Numbered from the stretch's first letter, positions 1-11,556 are shown. The stretch: DNA of 64,000 bases from Ciona intestinalis (GCF_000224145.3 NC_020173.2:1231435-1295434), one strand, 5' to 3'. Notes: generated from the letters alone by a model not told the origin. Program-made: numbers and translations.

Positions 1-491
1 TTGGATAAACCGTAATCACGCAGATATTATAGGTAATGTTAGAAGTTAATATTATTCATATTGTGGCGGCTGCATAATGATTTATCGCGAGCGGTAAACT
101 AAAGGAGCGAATAAACGAGAGACGCGGTATTTATAACGAAGATTACGATGAGAAAAAGGCACTCGTCGTACGCTTCGGTACACACGCTAATTGTGCGGTT
201 TTAAATCTGAGAATTTAGTCTAAAAATTATAAATATATATTACGGTTTGATTTCAATAAAGAGATTAAAGAAAATGCTAGAATTGAGAATTAGGATAAGT
301 GCGGAAAAAAATCGCCCTATCAGCAACAACAACAACAAAGCCAAGAACAACTGTTCGACGAAAAAGGATCTATATGACCACTAACGTGCTTAATAACGTG
401 CTTAATAACGTGCTCAAAAATAAGCAAAGAAAATAGATTACAACTCAAGAAATGTATTTTATCTGTCAAAAATTATGGCTGCCAGAATATT
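1..491. other. AT-rich upstream region of B3GNTL1
   Basis: No gene is recognised here. A 12-bp unit (ACGTGCTTAATA) is repeated almost three times at about 381-414. The sequence TTTTGAAACTTCAG ending at 502 could be a cis or spliced-leader acceptor for the B3GNTL1 mRNA. I cannot place the promoter. Confidence 0.4.
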
Positions 492-578
492 TTGAAACTT
501 CAGGTTTCCAACTCTATAGGCCTACGTAGTATATACAGTGGCGCAATATACCCAGACGTTGGCGTAAGTGCTATTAGT

Positions 579-1757
579 ATGGGGACTGTTGCGAACAACC
601 CGCTGGTATCTATAATCACACCAATTTACAACGGTGAGCAGTTTGTGAATTCGTGCATTCAGTCCGTTTTAGACCAAACACACAGAGGACCATTGGAACT
701 ATGTATATTTAACGATGGAAGTACGGATTCTTCTATGGAAAAAGTAAACAGTTTTTCAAAAAAATTAAAATCAAGAAATATTAGTCTAAGCATTAGCAGC
801 CTTTTTAATACGCCTAAAGGTAAGCAACATGAAACTATTTTTTACTGTATTATTTTAAAAGTGTAACTTTTTGACACTTTGTTTTAGGTTGTGGCTTTGC
901 AAAGAATAGATGCGTTGAACAAAGTAAAGGAGAATATCTTTGTTTTCTAGACATTGATGATGTAATGCATCCAGACAGAATAAAAGACCAATTAACTGCA
1001 GCTCTTTCATTGCCACCTTTAACATTAATTGGCTGTCAGGTACGAAACCTTTTACTCTAATATGAAAACAAAAATCATGTTAATCAAACTGTAGGTTATC
1101 AGAGAACCAGAAGATGCAACTGTTCGATACACACGTTGGATAAACACCATCAGTTCATCTCAGCTGTACACACAAATCTATACATCACATGGGCCAACTG
1201 TTGTCATGCCTACCTGGTTCTGCCATAAATCCGTATTTAATTTAGTTGGGGGCTTTAGTGAGGAAGGAAAGGGTGTTCCGGAGGATTATATTTTCTTTTT
1301 GCGATTTCTGGAATTAAAAGGGAAATTGCATAGAGTAGACAGACCACTTTTAACTTACCGCCACCATTCTGGTGCAACTACATTTTCTATATCGGAGACT
1401 ACATTATGGGATTTGCGGATCAAAGAATTGCAGAAAAATGTTCTTTGCAAGTGGCCTCAGTTTACCATTTGGAATGCTGGAAAACAAGGCAGGAGATTTT
1501 ACAGAGATTTGAGCAGAGAGAACAAAGAAAAGGTTCATTGTTTTTGTGATGTTGACACCAAAAAAATTTCCAAAGGAGTGTACATTTATGAACTATCTAC
1601 CGAGCAGAAAAAACCAAGAATTCCAATTGTTCATTTTAAGGATGCCAGTAAACCTTTCGTTATATGTGTTAAACTTGATTTAACTGATGGTGTGTTTGAA
1701 ATGAACCTTAAATCGCTAAACTTGGTCGAGGGGGTAGATTATGTTCATTTCAGTTGA
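579..1757 (+). CDS. B3GNTL1: B3GNTL1 / queuosine-tRNA galactosyltransferase (GT2 family)
   Basis: Family-2 glycosyltransferase, the orthologue of vertebrate B3GNTL1, which was recently reassigned as QTGAL, the enzyme that adds galactose to queuosine at the wobble position of cytoplasmic tRNA. Coding exons are 579-819, 888-1039 and 1095-1757; both introns are GT-AG and phases agree, giving 351 aa (human about 361). Visible signatures are the nucleotide-sugar fold start ([11 protein letters not shown]), FNDGSTDSS, the DxD-type metal motif in [20 protein letters not shown], and [10 protein letters not shown]. The C-terminal block [14 protein letters not shown] and the final VHFS are nearly identical to human. 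The start ATG at 579 was chosen because it sits just before the conserved core; an in-frame ATG at 492 would add 29 residues without homology. RPP14 follows 203 bp downstream on the same strand. Confidence 0.93.
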
Positions 1758-1837
1758 CATAATACCTGTGATCACGTGTTAGATATGAATTTTATACAAA
1801 CCGCTTTCCGAATATTTCTATAAATGACATCAATTAA

Positions 1838-1857
1838 TATGCACTTACCCATTTCAG
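1838..1857 (+). promoter_or_regulatory. candidate trans-splice acceptor before RPP14
   Basis: A pyrimidine-rich stretch ending ACCCATTTCAG at 1857 lies between the B3GNTL1 stop and the RPP14 start. No AATAAA is seen between the two genes. This fits the downstream gene of a tunicate operon receiving a spliced leader, but only transcript 5' ends could prove it. Confidence 0.4.
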
Positions 1858-1960
1858 ATCTGTTATTTTAATAGTGTTACCCTGTAAACACATTGCTTGT
1901 AAATAACAATGCATCGGAAGGCATGAAAGAGCAAAAGTGTATAGTTGTACAACTGTCGCT

Positions 1961-2487
1961 ATGACTAATCCAGTGGAAATATGTGCATTGCACAAAAAGA
2001 AGAGAAGTGATCATATCTGTTACATGGACTTCCAATTGTAAGCAATACTTAAAATGTCTTGGTAGATTCAAATAATAATTTTTTAACTAGCATACAAGAC
2101 ACTTCACTTCAGCATCTAACCATGTTTTCTAATTAGGAAATTTGAAGGTGATTCTGTATCCAGTGAAGAGGGAAAAATGAGAGCTGTTTTATACTCTGCA
2201 ATGATGACCTTACATGGAATGGTTTGCACTTCTTAAATGCATGGTTTCTTTATTTCCATACTATTATGTACTCGTCATTTTAGGTTGGGTTAGGTCATGA
2301 CCCAGATTTAAAGTACTTTGATCCCGACTCCGGCAGAGGTATAATTGCAATTAACTCAATGTATGCCTCAAAATTGTGGACAGCTTTAACACTGAAAGGC
2401 GATGTCGATGGTAAAAAATGCTGTATCACTGTACTGGACATTAAAGATGAAATGGACAGTTTGAAAGATACAACACAGTGTGTATGA
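1961..2487 (+). CDS. RPP14: Ribonuclease P/MRP subunit, Rpp14/Pop5 family
   Basis: Small protein subunit of RNase P (tRNA 5' maturation) and possibly RNase MRP. Exons 1961-2037, 2137-2221 and 2284-2487 join in phase to 121 aa (human RPP14 124 aa). Similarity to RPP14 runs along the length: HICYMDFQLKF near the start, and ASKLWTALTLKGDVDGKKC near the end, matching human VKLWSSLTLLGSYKGKKC. POP5 is the paralogous alternative, but the C-terminal pattern fits RPP14 better. In vertebrates the RPP14 mRNA also encodes HTD2; no such second frame follows here, because the stop lies 94 bp from the stop of the convergent CCNQ gene. Confidence 0.85.
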
Positions 2488-2581
2488 TATCTTCTGGTTA
2501 CTGGTTGCAATACAGGATATTCTAAAATCATAATTTTATTTAGGCAACTGAAAAAATTTGCAATCGTTAAAAGATAGGCTT

Positions 2582-3295
2582 TTACTTATGATTTTTGTTG
2601 TTGTTTTGCGCAATAGAATTTGCTAGGTTTATTGTATGTGCGATGTCACGTTGAACCATTAACATTGCTTCCTTGGTTGCAGCTTCATAAAATACTTGCC
2701 ACCATTTTTTATCTGCGTGTTCGTTAAGAGGCACTTTAATTTTGCAACTTTGCAGTGCCAAGTCTATGACAGAGATTGCATAAATTTCTGGGCCGTGGTT
2801 TAAACATGTGTTTGAGATGTAACTGTCATTTAAAAGTGCCCATGCCACATCGCTGACCATGCTTTTTAGCCACTCTGTCCTGGTAAACAAGTGTGATAGG
2901 GACATCAGGTAATGCAGGAGATACTTGTGTGGGTGTATGCATGTTACATTAAACTTCAACACTCTCAACATCAATAATTCGCATGATGCAATAGTGTCTC
3001 TCAGGTTCCAAAATTCAGAGTCTAGTTCCAATGGTTTTAAATCAGGGTGACATGTTCGATGGCACACATTTACAATATCTCTCAATCTGGTGTGTTGTTC
3101 TTCTACTTTTGTTGCAAGACAAATGGCCGTTGCTGCTATGGTGTATGGATCATATTCCTCCACAGAGCAGTGTTTAAAGAATCGGTGATAAAGAATACTG
3201 GAGCTGGCTTGAACAGCATCCTGCAAACTGAGTTTTATAGAGCATTTCACAATGAATTTAACTACTTCAATGTGTGTTTTTTGATCACTGTCCAT
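2582..3295 (-). CDS. CCNQ: Cyclin Q (CDK10 activating cyclin)
   Basis: Cyclin Q (FAM58A), the partner that activates CDK10. One uninterrupted coding exon gives 237 aa (human 248). The cyclin-box core is plain: YDPYTIAATAICLATKVEEQ, LRDIVNV, then PLELDSEFW, CELLMLRVLKFNV, HPHKYLLHYLMSL, WALLNDSY and KKWWQVF, all close to human CCNQ. The frame stays open upstream to an ATG at 3466, but I chose the ATG at 3295 because CTATTTTGCAG ends one base before it, a strong acceptor, and homology starts here. A one-base leader after the acceptor suggests spliced-leader addition, although an upstream coding exon is not excluded. It converges with RPP14 and diverges from ALDH1L. Confidence 0.92.
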   Translation of the reverse strand: MDSDQKTHIEVVKFIVKCSIKLSLQDAVQASSSILYHRFFKHCSVEEYDPYTIAATAICLATKVEEQHTRLRDIVNVCHRTCHPDLKPLELDSEFWNLRDTIASCELLMLRVLKFNVTCIHPHKYLLHYLMSLSHLFTRTEWLKSMVSDVAWALLNDSYISNTCLNHGPEIYAISVIDLALQSCKIKVPLNEHADKKWWQVFYEAATKEAMLMVQRDIAHTINLANSIAQNNNKNHK

Positions 3296-4081
3296 TCTGC
3301 AAAATAGCGTAACACTCACTGTAATTAAGGCAGAAACGAAAGTAGGGGTAATACAGTACTTAGTGCCGGTTATGAGTGCTCTTACTATATTTGCACAACA
3401 AATTTGTTCTAAATCCGTTTTTGCTGACTCGGCAACTACATATTGCCCGTTTTGCGGAGTCGGCAACTACATATTGCGCAAGAAAACCGCGTCCGATAAC
3501 TGCTCGATGCCGTAAATTTCCACTACCGCGTGGTTCTATTTAACAAGTGTGTAACCTCAAGAGTACGTTTATAGCTCTCCCTAAAAACGCCGATAATAAA
3601 GCGGTAACTTTCCATTCAGCAAGCTCAACACCGCACGCTTCACTGAACAGGATCGATGGGTTGGTTGCGGAAAAGGTAAATCCTGTTAGTTGTCCAGAGC
3701 GAGGAGATAGCGCACTGCGACAATCACATTGAGTTGTGCATTTCCGCGTTAAAGGTTTGCACGGTTTAGTATTCTGTTTTAAACGTCGTTAATTAGTTAC
3801 CTTACTGTAGTCGTCTAAATATAAACTGTTTATACTGTCAAATAGAGCTGTACGATACGATTTACTGTTCTGTTTCAAGGTCGGCCTTCGTACGTATCTA
3901 CGGTAGTTTGTAAGGTGGCATACCGTATTGCTAACTTAGAACACCTGTTTGCTTAGTCATCTCTTCGTTGGCCACGCTGGGTGTTTGCATGTCTGCGAGG
4001 CATTCGTATTGTGAGAGCATTTGTCGGAGCAGTATCAAGCCTTTTTCTTGTGTTTCCGCTGAATACATAACAAGGATTTAA
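3296..4081. promoter_or_regulatory. divergent CCNQ / ALDH1L promoter region with direct repeat
   Basis: Noncoding stretch between two divergent genes. A 20-bp direct repeat (core GTCGGCAACTACATATTGC) occurs at 3427-3446 and 3458-3477 with one mismatch at the start, then an AT-rich leader with several CpGs. It probably holds the promoters of both genes and the ALDH1L 5' UTR. Short open frames at 3547-3732 look like chance. Confidence 0.5.
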
Positions 4082-7000
4082 ATGATGTGGAGAGCAGCGT
4101 TGATACCAAAGCGCCTTTTTGCGACATCGCAGGTTGGTAGCGTTAATTTAGCGCGTGTATATTTACAAATGCAATAACATGAGGTTATAGATGCAAGCCA
4201 AGTAGCACTGCAACATATGTTAATTAAACAACTATTTACTTTTAATGAAATAATTAACCATACCGGTTAACCAATACAATTGCAGCCAATAAGAATTCTA
4301 TATTTACACAAATCTTCAGGAGTACTGGGCAAACAAAATGAAGATTGCAGTCATAGGTCAATCCATGTTTGGTGCAGATACTTATAACATTCTGCGAAAA
4401 AATGGCCACAAAGTTGTTGGAGTGTTTACTATACCAGATGTTGGTGGGAAGCAGGATCCCCTAGGTAATTACTGAAGTGAATCAATTTAATTGCAACTCT
4501 GTAAAGCCATTATCTAATAAATTGTAGCAATTGGTTCATCTGTTCAAACTTCTTGTTACACCTATCCCAGTTTCATGTGTAGTTTTAAACCACCTGCATT
4601 ATTAATAGTTATACTAAAATACAATGTTAGCTGAGTTAATTTTAACTGTTTGCATGACATTTTGAGTCCATAACTTTTGTACATCTTTCTTTTACTTTTC
4701 TAGCTGTTGCTGCTAGCCAAGATGGAGTCCCAGTCTTTAAATTTAAACGTTGGCGATTAAAGGGCAAACCAATACCTGAAGTAGTGGAACAATATGCTTC
4801 ATGTGGAGCTGAATTGAATGTGATGCCATTCTGCTCACAATTCATACCCATGAATGTGATTGATCACCCAAAGAATGGTTCCATTATCTACCATCCTTCC
4901 ATACTACCAAAGCATAGAGGTGCTTCTGCCATTAACTGGTAAGTGGGCATGCAAGAAAGAGATATAAAGATTATCTTATTTGACCAAAAACTGAACATAC
5001 GTTTTGTGTTTCAAAATTATCAACAAATTAACACATTTTTGGTATATTAAAGGTGTATGTGGATTTCTAAAATAAAATGTGTAAATAATAAGATTTTAGA
5101 CATGCTTTGGTATTTGTACTTTGGAAATAAAAATCAAATACAATTTGTAGAACTCATTGTATAATGGTGTGGGTGAAACAATAGCTTTAACTGATAATAT
5201 ATTGATACCTTGCCTTGTATATGTAAATCATAATACTTTATCAGGACCCTTATGTCTGGGGACAAGAAAGCTGGCTTTACAATATTCTGGGCCGATGATG
5301 GTCTTGATACTGGGCCCATCTTACTTCAACGAGAATGTGATGTTAAAGCAAACGATACCGTTGATGACATATACAACAGATTTCTCTACCCTGAGGGTAT
5401 AAAGGCCATGGTAAGTTTTCTAAACAATTTATTTAAGTGTACATTTCCACTTCTGTCCCTCACTACATCCGCCAGACAAAGTACATATTTAACATTGCTT
5501 AACTTTGGTGGTGCTGAAAATAGCTTTAGTATCAGAGTGTTAATATTAACGGGCTTCATTCAGTTACATTGTTTGCTTAATTTACAAGGTCATCTGACTC
5601 TGTGTATTTTATTCACTGAACTAACAGGGAGAAGCTGTACAACTGATAGCTGATGGCAAGGCACCAAAAATTGTGCAGTCTGAAGAAGGGGCTTCATATG
5701 AAGGCATTATGAAACACAGCACTGCAGAAATTAACTGGGACCAACCGGCAATCAACTTGCATAATTTTATCAGGGGCAATGACAAAGTTCCTGGGGCTTG
5801 GACAGTTATAAATGATGAGGTATTAATGTATGCCAATTTCCATCGTACGCTGTCCAATGTGTTATTTATAGCACAATGCAATATTATAACAAACCAAGCT
5901 TTTCTTTGCTTGTTAAGATACTAGTCTGTTTTCTGATTGAAATGGCTGGAGGGCAATGTTAATATAACATATCCAAATAAAATTAATACACTAAACAAAG
6001 CTATATCTGCAGAAAGTAACTTTGTTTGGGTCAACTGTCCATCGAAGCAAACTACCAACTGGGGAGGCTGTTCAAGTAAAAGGAATGGCACAACCAGGCA
6101 TCGTGCATAAGAACGGACTTCTTCTTTATGGAAGTGATGGAAAAAAGGTGAATAATTAATACATACAGACACAGTATTGTCTTATATTCCACTGTAAATA
6201 GAATATCTCTGTAAAGTAATTATCGTTGAGTTTAGAATTTTTTACCATTATCAAATTAAACTTTGGAGGTTTCTGCCTGCACTAAAAATTGTGGTTCATT
6301 TTTCAGATAAATGTGAAAAACATCCAATACTCTGATGGTAAGATGGTTGCTGCTTCAAAATTCGGGCAAGCAGATGCATCTGAAACACTGGAGCTTACTG
6401 AAGAAGAAAAAGGAATGATGGCCAAGATTTCTACAGCTTGGGGTGGCATCCTTAACAAAGAGATTGATGAGGAAACAGACTTCTTTAAATCTGGTGCTGG
6501 TTCTATGGATGTTGTTAGGTGTGTTGTTTGATAGATTGTGTGTTTTATAACTGAGATAGTGATTGTTTTATGCGTGTGTAAACAGAATTGCAGCAGCAAG
6601 ACTAATTTACAATAAACATAATAAATTAAAAGCAGAAACGTGGCAATAATAAACATAAAAGGAACTGGCAACTGTGCATGGTGTATGAACAGGCATTCCT
6701 TCAAGGCCTTACATAAATTCATAAAATATCATTACAAATTATCCACAATGAAATATCTTCAGTGTAGTATTTCAGATGCTTTGTATAGTGGTGGTTTTGT
6801 TTAACATATATCTTGTTACAGGTTGGTAGAAGAGGTTAAGCAAGGTATTGCTGTTGTCTTAAAAAACGAGGATGTATATATGAACACCACATTCGGTGCC
6901 TTTATACAGAAGGTAAATATGAATATATGAGTCATTTCTGTTCTATACGGCTAAGGTCCTACCATAAGGCATGTATGGATTTAACCCAAAGTTTTCCCAT

Positions 7001-10000
7001 TACCACAATCTAGGGTATTTACAGTCATGGCAAAGTAAACGGAACATACCAGTTGTGTTTATTTTTTTAAATTTCAGGGGTTGTGGCAACGAAATGGGTT
7101 AACTTTTTCTAAAATGTTTTTAATAATAAATTGCTTTGACAATTGAAAATCCAGAGGTTGCTGCTACCCCTGCACAAATATTAGATTAGGCTTACAACTC
7201 CTGTACCATTTAATATTGGCCATTGGTTCCTTTGAGAATTTTGCCCTTTCTTTGCACAATGCTATACATTTTTGCCATTACGTTCATTTTTTCCACAATA
7301 TTTATATTTCAGGTGATTCGAGTTTTCCGAGGTTTAGAAGTTGAAGAAGAGCTTGATGTTGATTATGCCGAAAAGGAGGTGAAAGGAAACGTGTTGCAGA
7401 TGCCACATCAACTCTTTATCAACAATGAATTTGTTGATGCTGCAAATGGTGATGAATACAACACCATCAACCCTGCTGATGAATCTGTACGTATTATATT
7501 TGATTCTATATAAATAAGGTCTTATGGTGAGGAATACCATGAGACATAGGAGTTCAGCCAGAATTGGTCTATTGTATAAAAGTGATTCTATATAAGTGTT
7601 TCGGCAAAGCAAGAAATGGGACCTCAGCCTTGTTGCAAAGTAGGCCCATTCACTTTACAGTGTCTATAAGATCTGTAAAAAAGTGTGTATTCAAACCTAG
7701 TCATTTTAAATTTGAATGTTTTCCTACCTATGTATGATAGCTTCTTACCATTAAAATTCACTGTAGTAAACCTATGCACTCACTAGGTGATCTGCAAAGT
7801 ATCGAAAGCAACGGTAGAAGATGTGGATGAGGCAGTGGAGGCTGCTAAGGAGGCTTTCGAGGTTGGACCATGGTCCACTATGAATCCTAGGGATCGTGGT
7901 GAAATGATGTTCAAACTCGCAAACTTAATGGAAGAACACCAAGAAGAGCTTGCAATGATTGAATCCATTGATTCTGGAGCGGTGTATACCCTTGCTCTTA
8001 AAACACACGTGGGAATGTCTATACAAACATTCAGGTATGAAGTGGCTTCTAAACAAACGGCAGAACATATTGTGTAATACATGTTGTGTTACAGGTACTT
8101 TGCTGGCTGGTGTGACAAAATCCATGGCAAGACAATCCCAATTAACCAGGCTCATCCAAACCGTAACCTCACCTACACCAAACGAGAACCTATTGGGTAA
8201 GTTGGCTGTTTTTATTGTAACAAGAGAATTGGGGGGGTCAGTTGAATAAAAATGATATTTTGAGTGTAATATTGAATGTATTATATCGTACTGTCTTCTG
8301 CCATGTCGGAAATACACTACTTTTTTATACCAGATAAGTCGCTTAAAGATTAATTACATTATGCCTGGGAGCAGCGGTAACGCAAAATCAGTTGGCCTTT
8401 CTATAGTGTAAATTTAATGTGTATTTGCTAGCGTGTGTGCGATAGTTATTCCATGGAACTACCCACTAATGATGTTGGCATGGAAGATGGCGTCTTGCTT
8501 GGCAGCTGGGAACACAATGGTGTTGAAACCTGCACAAGTTACCCCTCTTACTGCACTCAAGGTAAAAATACTCAGTCATGGGACTCTTCATAGGCCCAAG
8601 TAAAGGTAGAGCAATATAGAATTTAGTTGCTAGGTAAAATGTGGCATTTTCTTGGAAAAGGTTGGGCACCCTAGACTTAATATCTTAGTAAACTTATTTT
8701 GTGTTGGTATATTGGATGTATGATTTAAGGCAAGCCATTGGTCCAGCCTATTTAAATGGAAATACAAATGTGCTAACACAAAAACTTTTTAGTTTGCTGA
8801 GCTGGTAGTTAAAGCCGGCTTTCCTAAAGGAGTAATCAACATTCTGCCTGGAGCTGGTTCAAATATTGGTCAGAGACTGGCAGACCATCCAGATATCAGG
8901 AAACTTGGTTTTACTGGATCAACTCCAATTGGAAAGCAGATCATGAAAAGGTGAACACTTCATATATGTATATATAAATGTATGTATAATGTCCTCGCGT
9001 GGCCCGAAAATGACAGTCGTTATAACACAGTTGTCTATACACCTCGTGCCAGCTTACGAGTTACCATGTTACTTTGTGGGTATTTATTTTAAAATATATA
9101 TTCATATTCAAAGCACATAAGAATAGTTGTTGAACTATGGCCCATGTATGGACACCTTTTTAATTGCAAGTTCGGTTCTGTTTAATGATTATTGTTTGCA
9201 ATAAGCTGGTGTGCTTACTTCTTGATAACCAATTTAAGAGACTTCTTGATAACCAATTTAAGAGACTTTAAGAGACTGCCCTGGTTGAGAATAATTCAGA
9301 AAAACGATATTCCAAAGATAGTTCTGGCTCATATATATGATTATATGAACAAGTGATTATTTTCAATCAATCCAGTTTTTTTTTGCATTAATTTTGACAT
9401 GCCATGTTTTATAACAGTGCCGCTGTCAGCAACCTGAAGAAAGTATCTCTGGAGCTTGGTGGGAAATCCCCTCTTATAATATTCAGTGACTGTGACATGG
9501 ACAAAGCAGTTAGATTTGTAAGTTGGTATCTTTTGTATTGATATCATAATGTGGCTAACAAATACTTGGGCAAAACTGTAAAACCAATATGTAATAATAT
9601 CTATAGTAGGGAGTGAGATGCGGCACTCTCTTTTCCTGTGCTATTTGGTAGTAAAAAAAGAATATTTATAGAATTATATAACCGTGGCCCCATGACTCTA
9701 AATGAGTGTTGTTTATTGGTCAAACATGTTGCGAAAGGATGGTCCTAGGCCCAACAGTTTTTGATCTTACTCCATAGTACTATAATGTGTAACAAGATTT
9801 TTATGTAAGCAATAGGCATTAACGCTGTGTTGTCTTGCAGGGAATGAGTTCTGTGTTTTTCAACAAAGGAGAAAATTGTATCGCAGCTGGTCGTCTTTTC
9901 GTTGAAGATTCAATCCATGATGAGTTTGTTGCCAGGATCATTGAAGAGATAAAAAAGATGAAGATTGGTGATCCTTTAAGTGCAAGCACTGATCATGGAC

Positions 10001-11402
10001 CACAAAACCACAAGTGAGTCTAGTTCATGATTTTTTTCAGAGGCTTGAATCTTGTTTCATTTCAATTGGGTAATATTTTGAATATGGTTATTTTTTGGCT
10101 GATGTTTTTAAAGCTAATACCATTTCAATCACTGTTATTTTTGTTGGATTTTTTGGCTGAATTTTTTTTAAGGGAAGAAATGATTGATAAGCTCTATTTT
10201 GTTTTGATTTTTTTTTTCAGGGAAAAAAATGATTGATAAGCTTTCTTTTGTTTTTAGGGCTCACTTAGATAAATTGGTTGAATACTGTGATGTTGCTGTG
10301 AAAGAAGGCGCTACACTTACATACGGTGGCAAACAATGTGACATGCCAGGCTTGTATATGATGCCAACTGTTATCACTGATGTACAAGACCACATGTATG
10401 TAGCAAAGGAGGAATCATTTGGACCTATCATGGTGGTATCCAAGTTCCCTGATGGGTAAGTTTTATTATATTCTATATGGGTGGGGTCCTTTGGTTACCA
10501 TGTAGGTATTATAGAAAATCAAAGCAATAGGTTAGAGTTTGTCCATTAACCCAATTGGTGAAAACAAATGTGGTAGCTTGCTGTAGAAAAACAAATTTCA
10601 TGCACCATTTCTTGTTGGATTAAAATTTAAAAGTCTCTTTGTGTTTAACAGTGATGTAGATGGTGTTTTGAAGCGTGCCAATGACACTGAGTATGGGCTT
10701 GCATCTGGAGTGTTCACGAAAGACATCAGCAAAGCATTATACGTTTCTGACAAGCTTGATGCTGGTACAGTATTTGTAAACACGTACAACAAAACAGACG
10801 TTGCTTCTCCATTCGGTGGTTTTAAACAGTCCGGTTTCGGCAAAGATCTTGGTAAGAGTAACACTATACACTGATTACACCGGTAACTGCCTATTAAAAG
10901 CCGGCGCCGTGGCAAAGTAGTTAGCGCAGCGGCCTGTAAGTTTTAAGCCTTGTCGCTGCTACCTTTGTGAGCGTTTGTGTCCTTGGGCAAGACAAATGAC
11001 AATTGCTCTAACCCAGTGGTCACTAATGGGTTGTCCAAGTTATCAGCCATACATAAAAAATCCCCGAAAATAATCACCCACAAAGTAACATACATGGTAA
11101 CTCGTAAGCTGGCATGAGGTGCATGAACACCCATGCTATAACAACCATCATTTTCCAGCCATGCGAGGATAGGTAAGTTACATTCATTCATTCAACAAAA
11201 TTTATATGATATTTCTGCTGATAGAAATGTAGACTCCAATGCATAACCTACGGGACCCTTTACCTGCGCTACACAATGTTCACATGATGATATTGATGCG
11301 AAGTTATGGTTTTCTATGTAAATAATTGATATTTGTTTGTTTATAGGGGAGGACGCACTTAACGAGTATTTGAAGACTAAAGCAGTAACCCTGGAATATT
11401 AA
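4082..11402 (+). CDS. ALDH1L2: 10-formyltetrahydrofolate dehydrogenase, mitochondrial form (ALDH1L)
   Basis: NADP-dependent enzyme converting 10-formyl-THF to THF and CO2. Eighteen exons: 4082-4132, 4320-4464, 4704-4938, 5245-5410, 5628-5819, 6013-6147, 6307-6518, 6822-6912, 7313-7486, 7787-8034, 8095-8196, 8432-8561, 8793-8950, 9418-9517, 9841-10013, 10258-10455, 10652-10851, 11347-11402. All phases agree: 921 aa against about 923 in human ALDH1L2. Exon 1 is a basic, acid-free presequence ([17 protein letters not shown]), hence mitochondrial. Domains: formyltransferase (about 20-330, [11 protein letters not shown] and [11 protein letters not shown]), carrier domain (about 340-420) with phosphopantetheine serine in [11 protein letters not shown], and aldehyde dehydrogenase (about 440-921) with LELGGKSPL and catalytic Cys in [15 protein letters not shown]. 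It is similar to both vertebrate ALDH1L1 and ALDH1L2 and may be their co-orthologue. Repeats lie in introns 13, 14 and 17. Confidence 0.95.
8988..9086 (-). mobile_element. tRNA-headed SINE, 3' part
   Basis: Antisense 3' segment of the window's SINE family (TCCTCGCGTGGCC, then GACAGTCGTTATAAC, then CCAGCTTACGAGTTACCA), in ALDH1L intron 13. Confidence 0.8.
9217..9264 (+). repeat. 24-bp tandem duplication in ALDH1L intron 13
   Basis: The unit ACTTCTTGATAACCAATTTA plus AGAG is present twice in a row with no mismatch seen, followed by a shortened third fragment. Likely a recent slippage event of no coding effect. Confidence 0.8.
9602..9785 (-). mobile_element. degenerate palindromic MITE copy
   Basis: Diverged copy in ALDH1L intron 14: starts TATAGTAGGGAGTGAGATG, retains CATTTGGTAGTAA-like and GACTCTAAATGAG blocks, and ends near CTCCATAGTACTATAA. 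Old relative to other copies. Confidence 0.65.
10165..10258 (+). repeat. duplicated acceptor region in ALDH1L intron 15
   Basis: About 45 bp containing GGAAnAAATGATTGATAAGC and a T-rich tract is duplicated directly before exon 16. The duplication creates a second strong acceptor (TTTTTTTTTTCAG ending at 10220) upstream of the one used at 10257. Use of the first would insert 37 nt and shift the frame. Confidence 0.7.
10899..11188 (+). mobile_element. tRNA-headed SINE, near full length
   Basis: Sense copy in ALDH1L intron 17. It begins with the tRNA-like head (GGCGCCGTGGCAAAGTAGTT), continues through GGGCAAGACA, CCCAGTGGTCACTAATGGGT and TAACTCGTAAGCTGG, and ends in the ATTCATTCATTC tail. Confidence 0.88.
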
Positions 11403-11556
11403 ACCTTCCTGTCTCTATGTCTTGCACTACCAGATCTTCACAAACAACATACAAGTCATCCATATCTTCCTCCATTGCCGTATTTTCTGAATGTTTCTGC
11501 ATGATTTCATCAAATAGTTCAAATTCTTTTAGCTCTTGGTGGCAGAAGGGGTAGTT
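11377..11556 (-). other. antisense open frame overlapping the ALDH1L stop
   Basis: About 59 codons are open on the minus strand across the end of ALDH1L exon 18, with an internal ATG at 11502. The peptide is acidic (contains HSENTAMEEDMDDLYVVCED) and I do not recognise it. No clear acceptor precedes it. It may be chance, or an exon of an unknown gene between ALDH1L and SMNDC1. Confidence 0.2.

Noticed and set aside
3296-3466. Longer CCNQ N-terminus from the ATG at 3466
   Set aside because: The added 57 residues are hydrophobic and without homology, and a strong acceptor lies immediately before the ATG at 3295.
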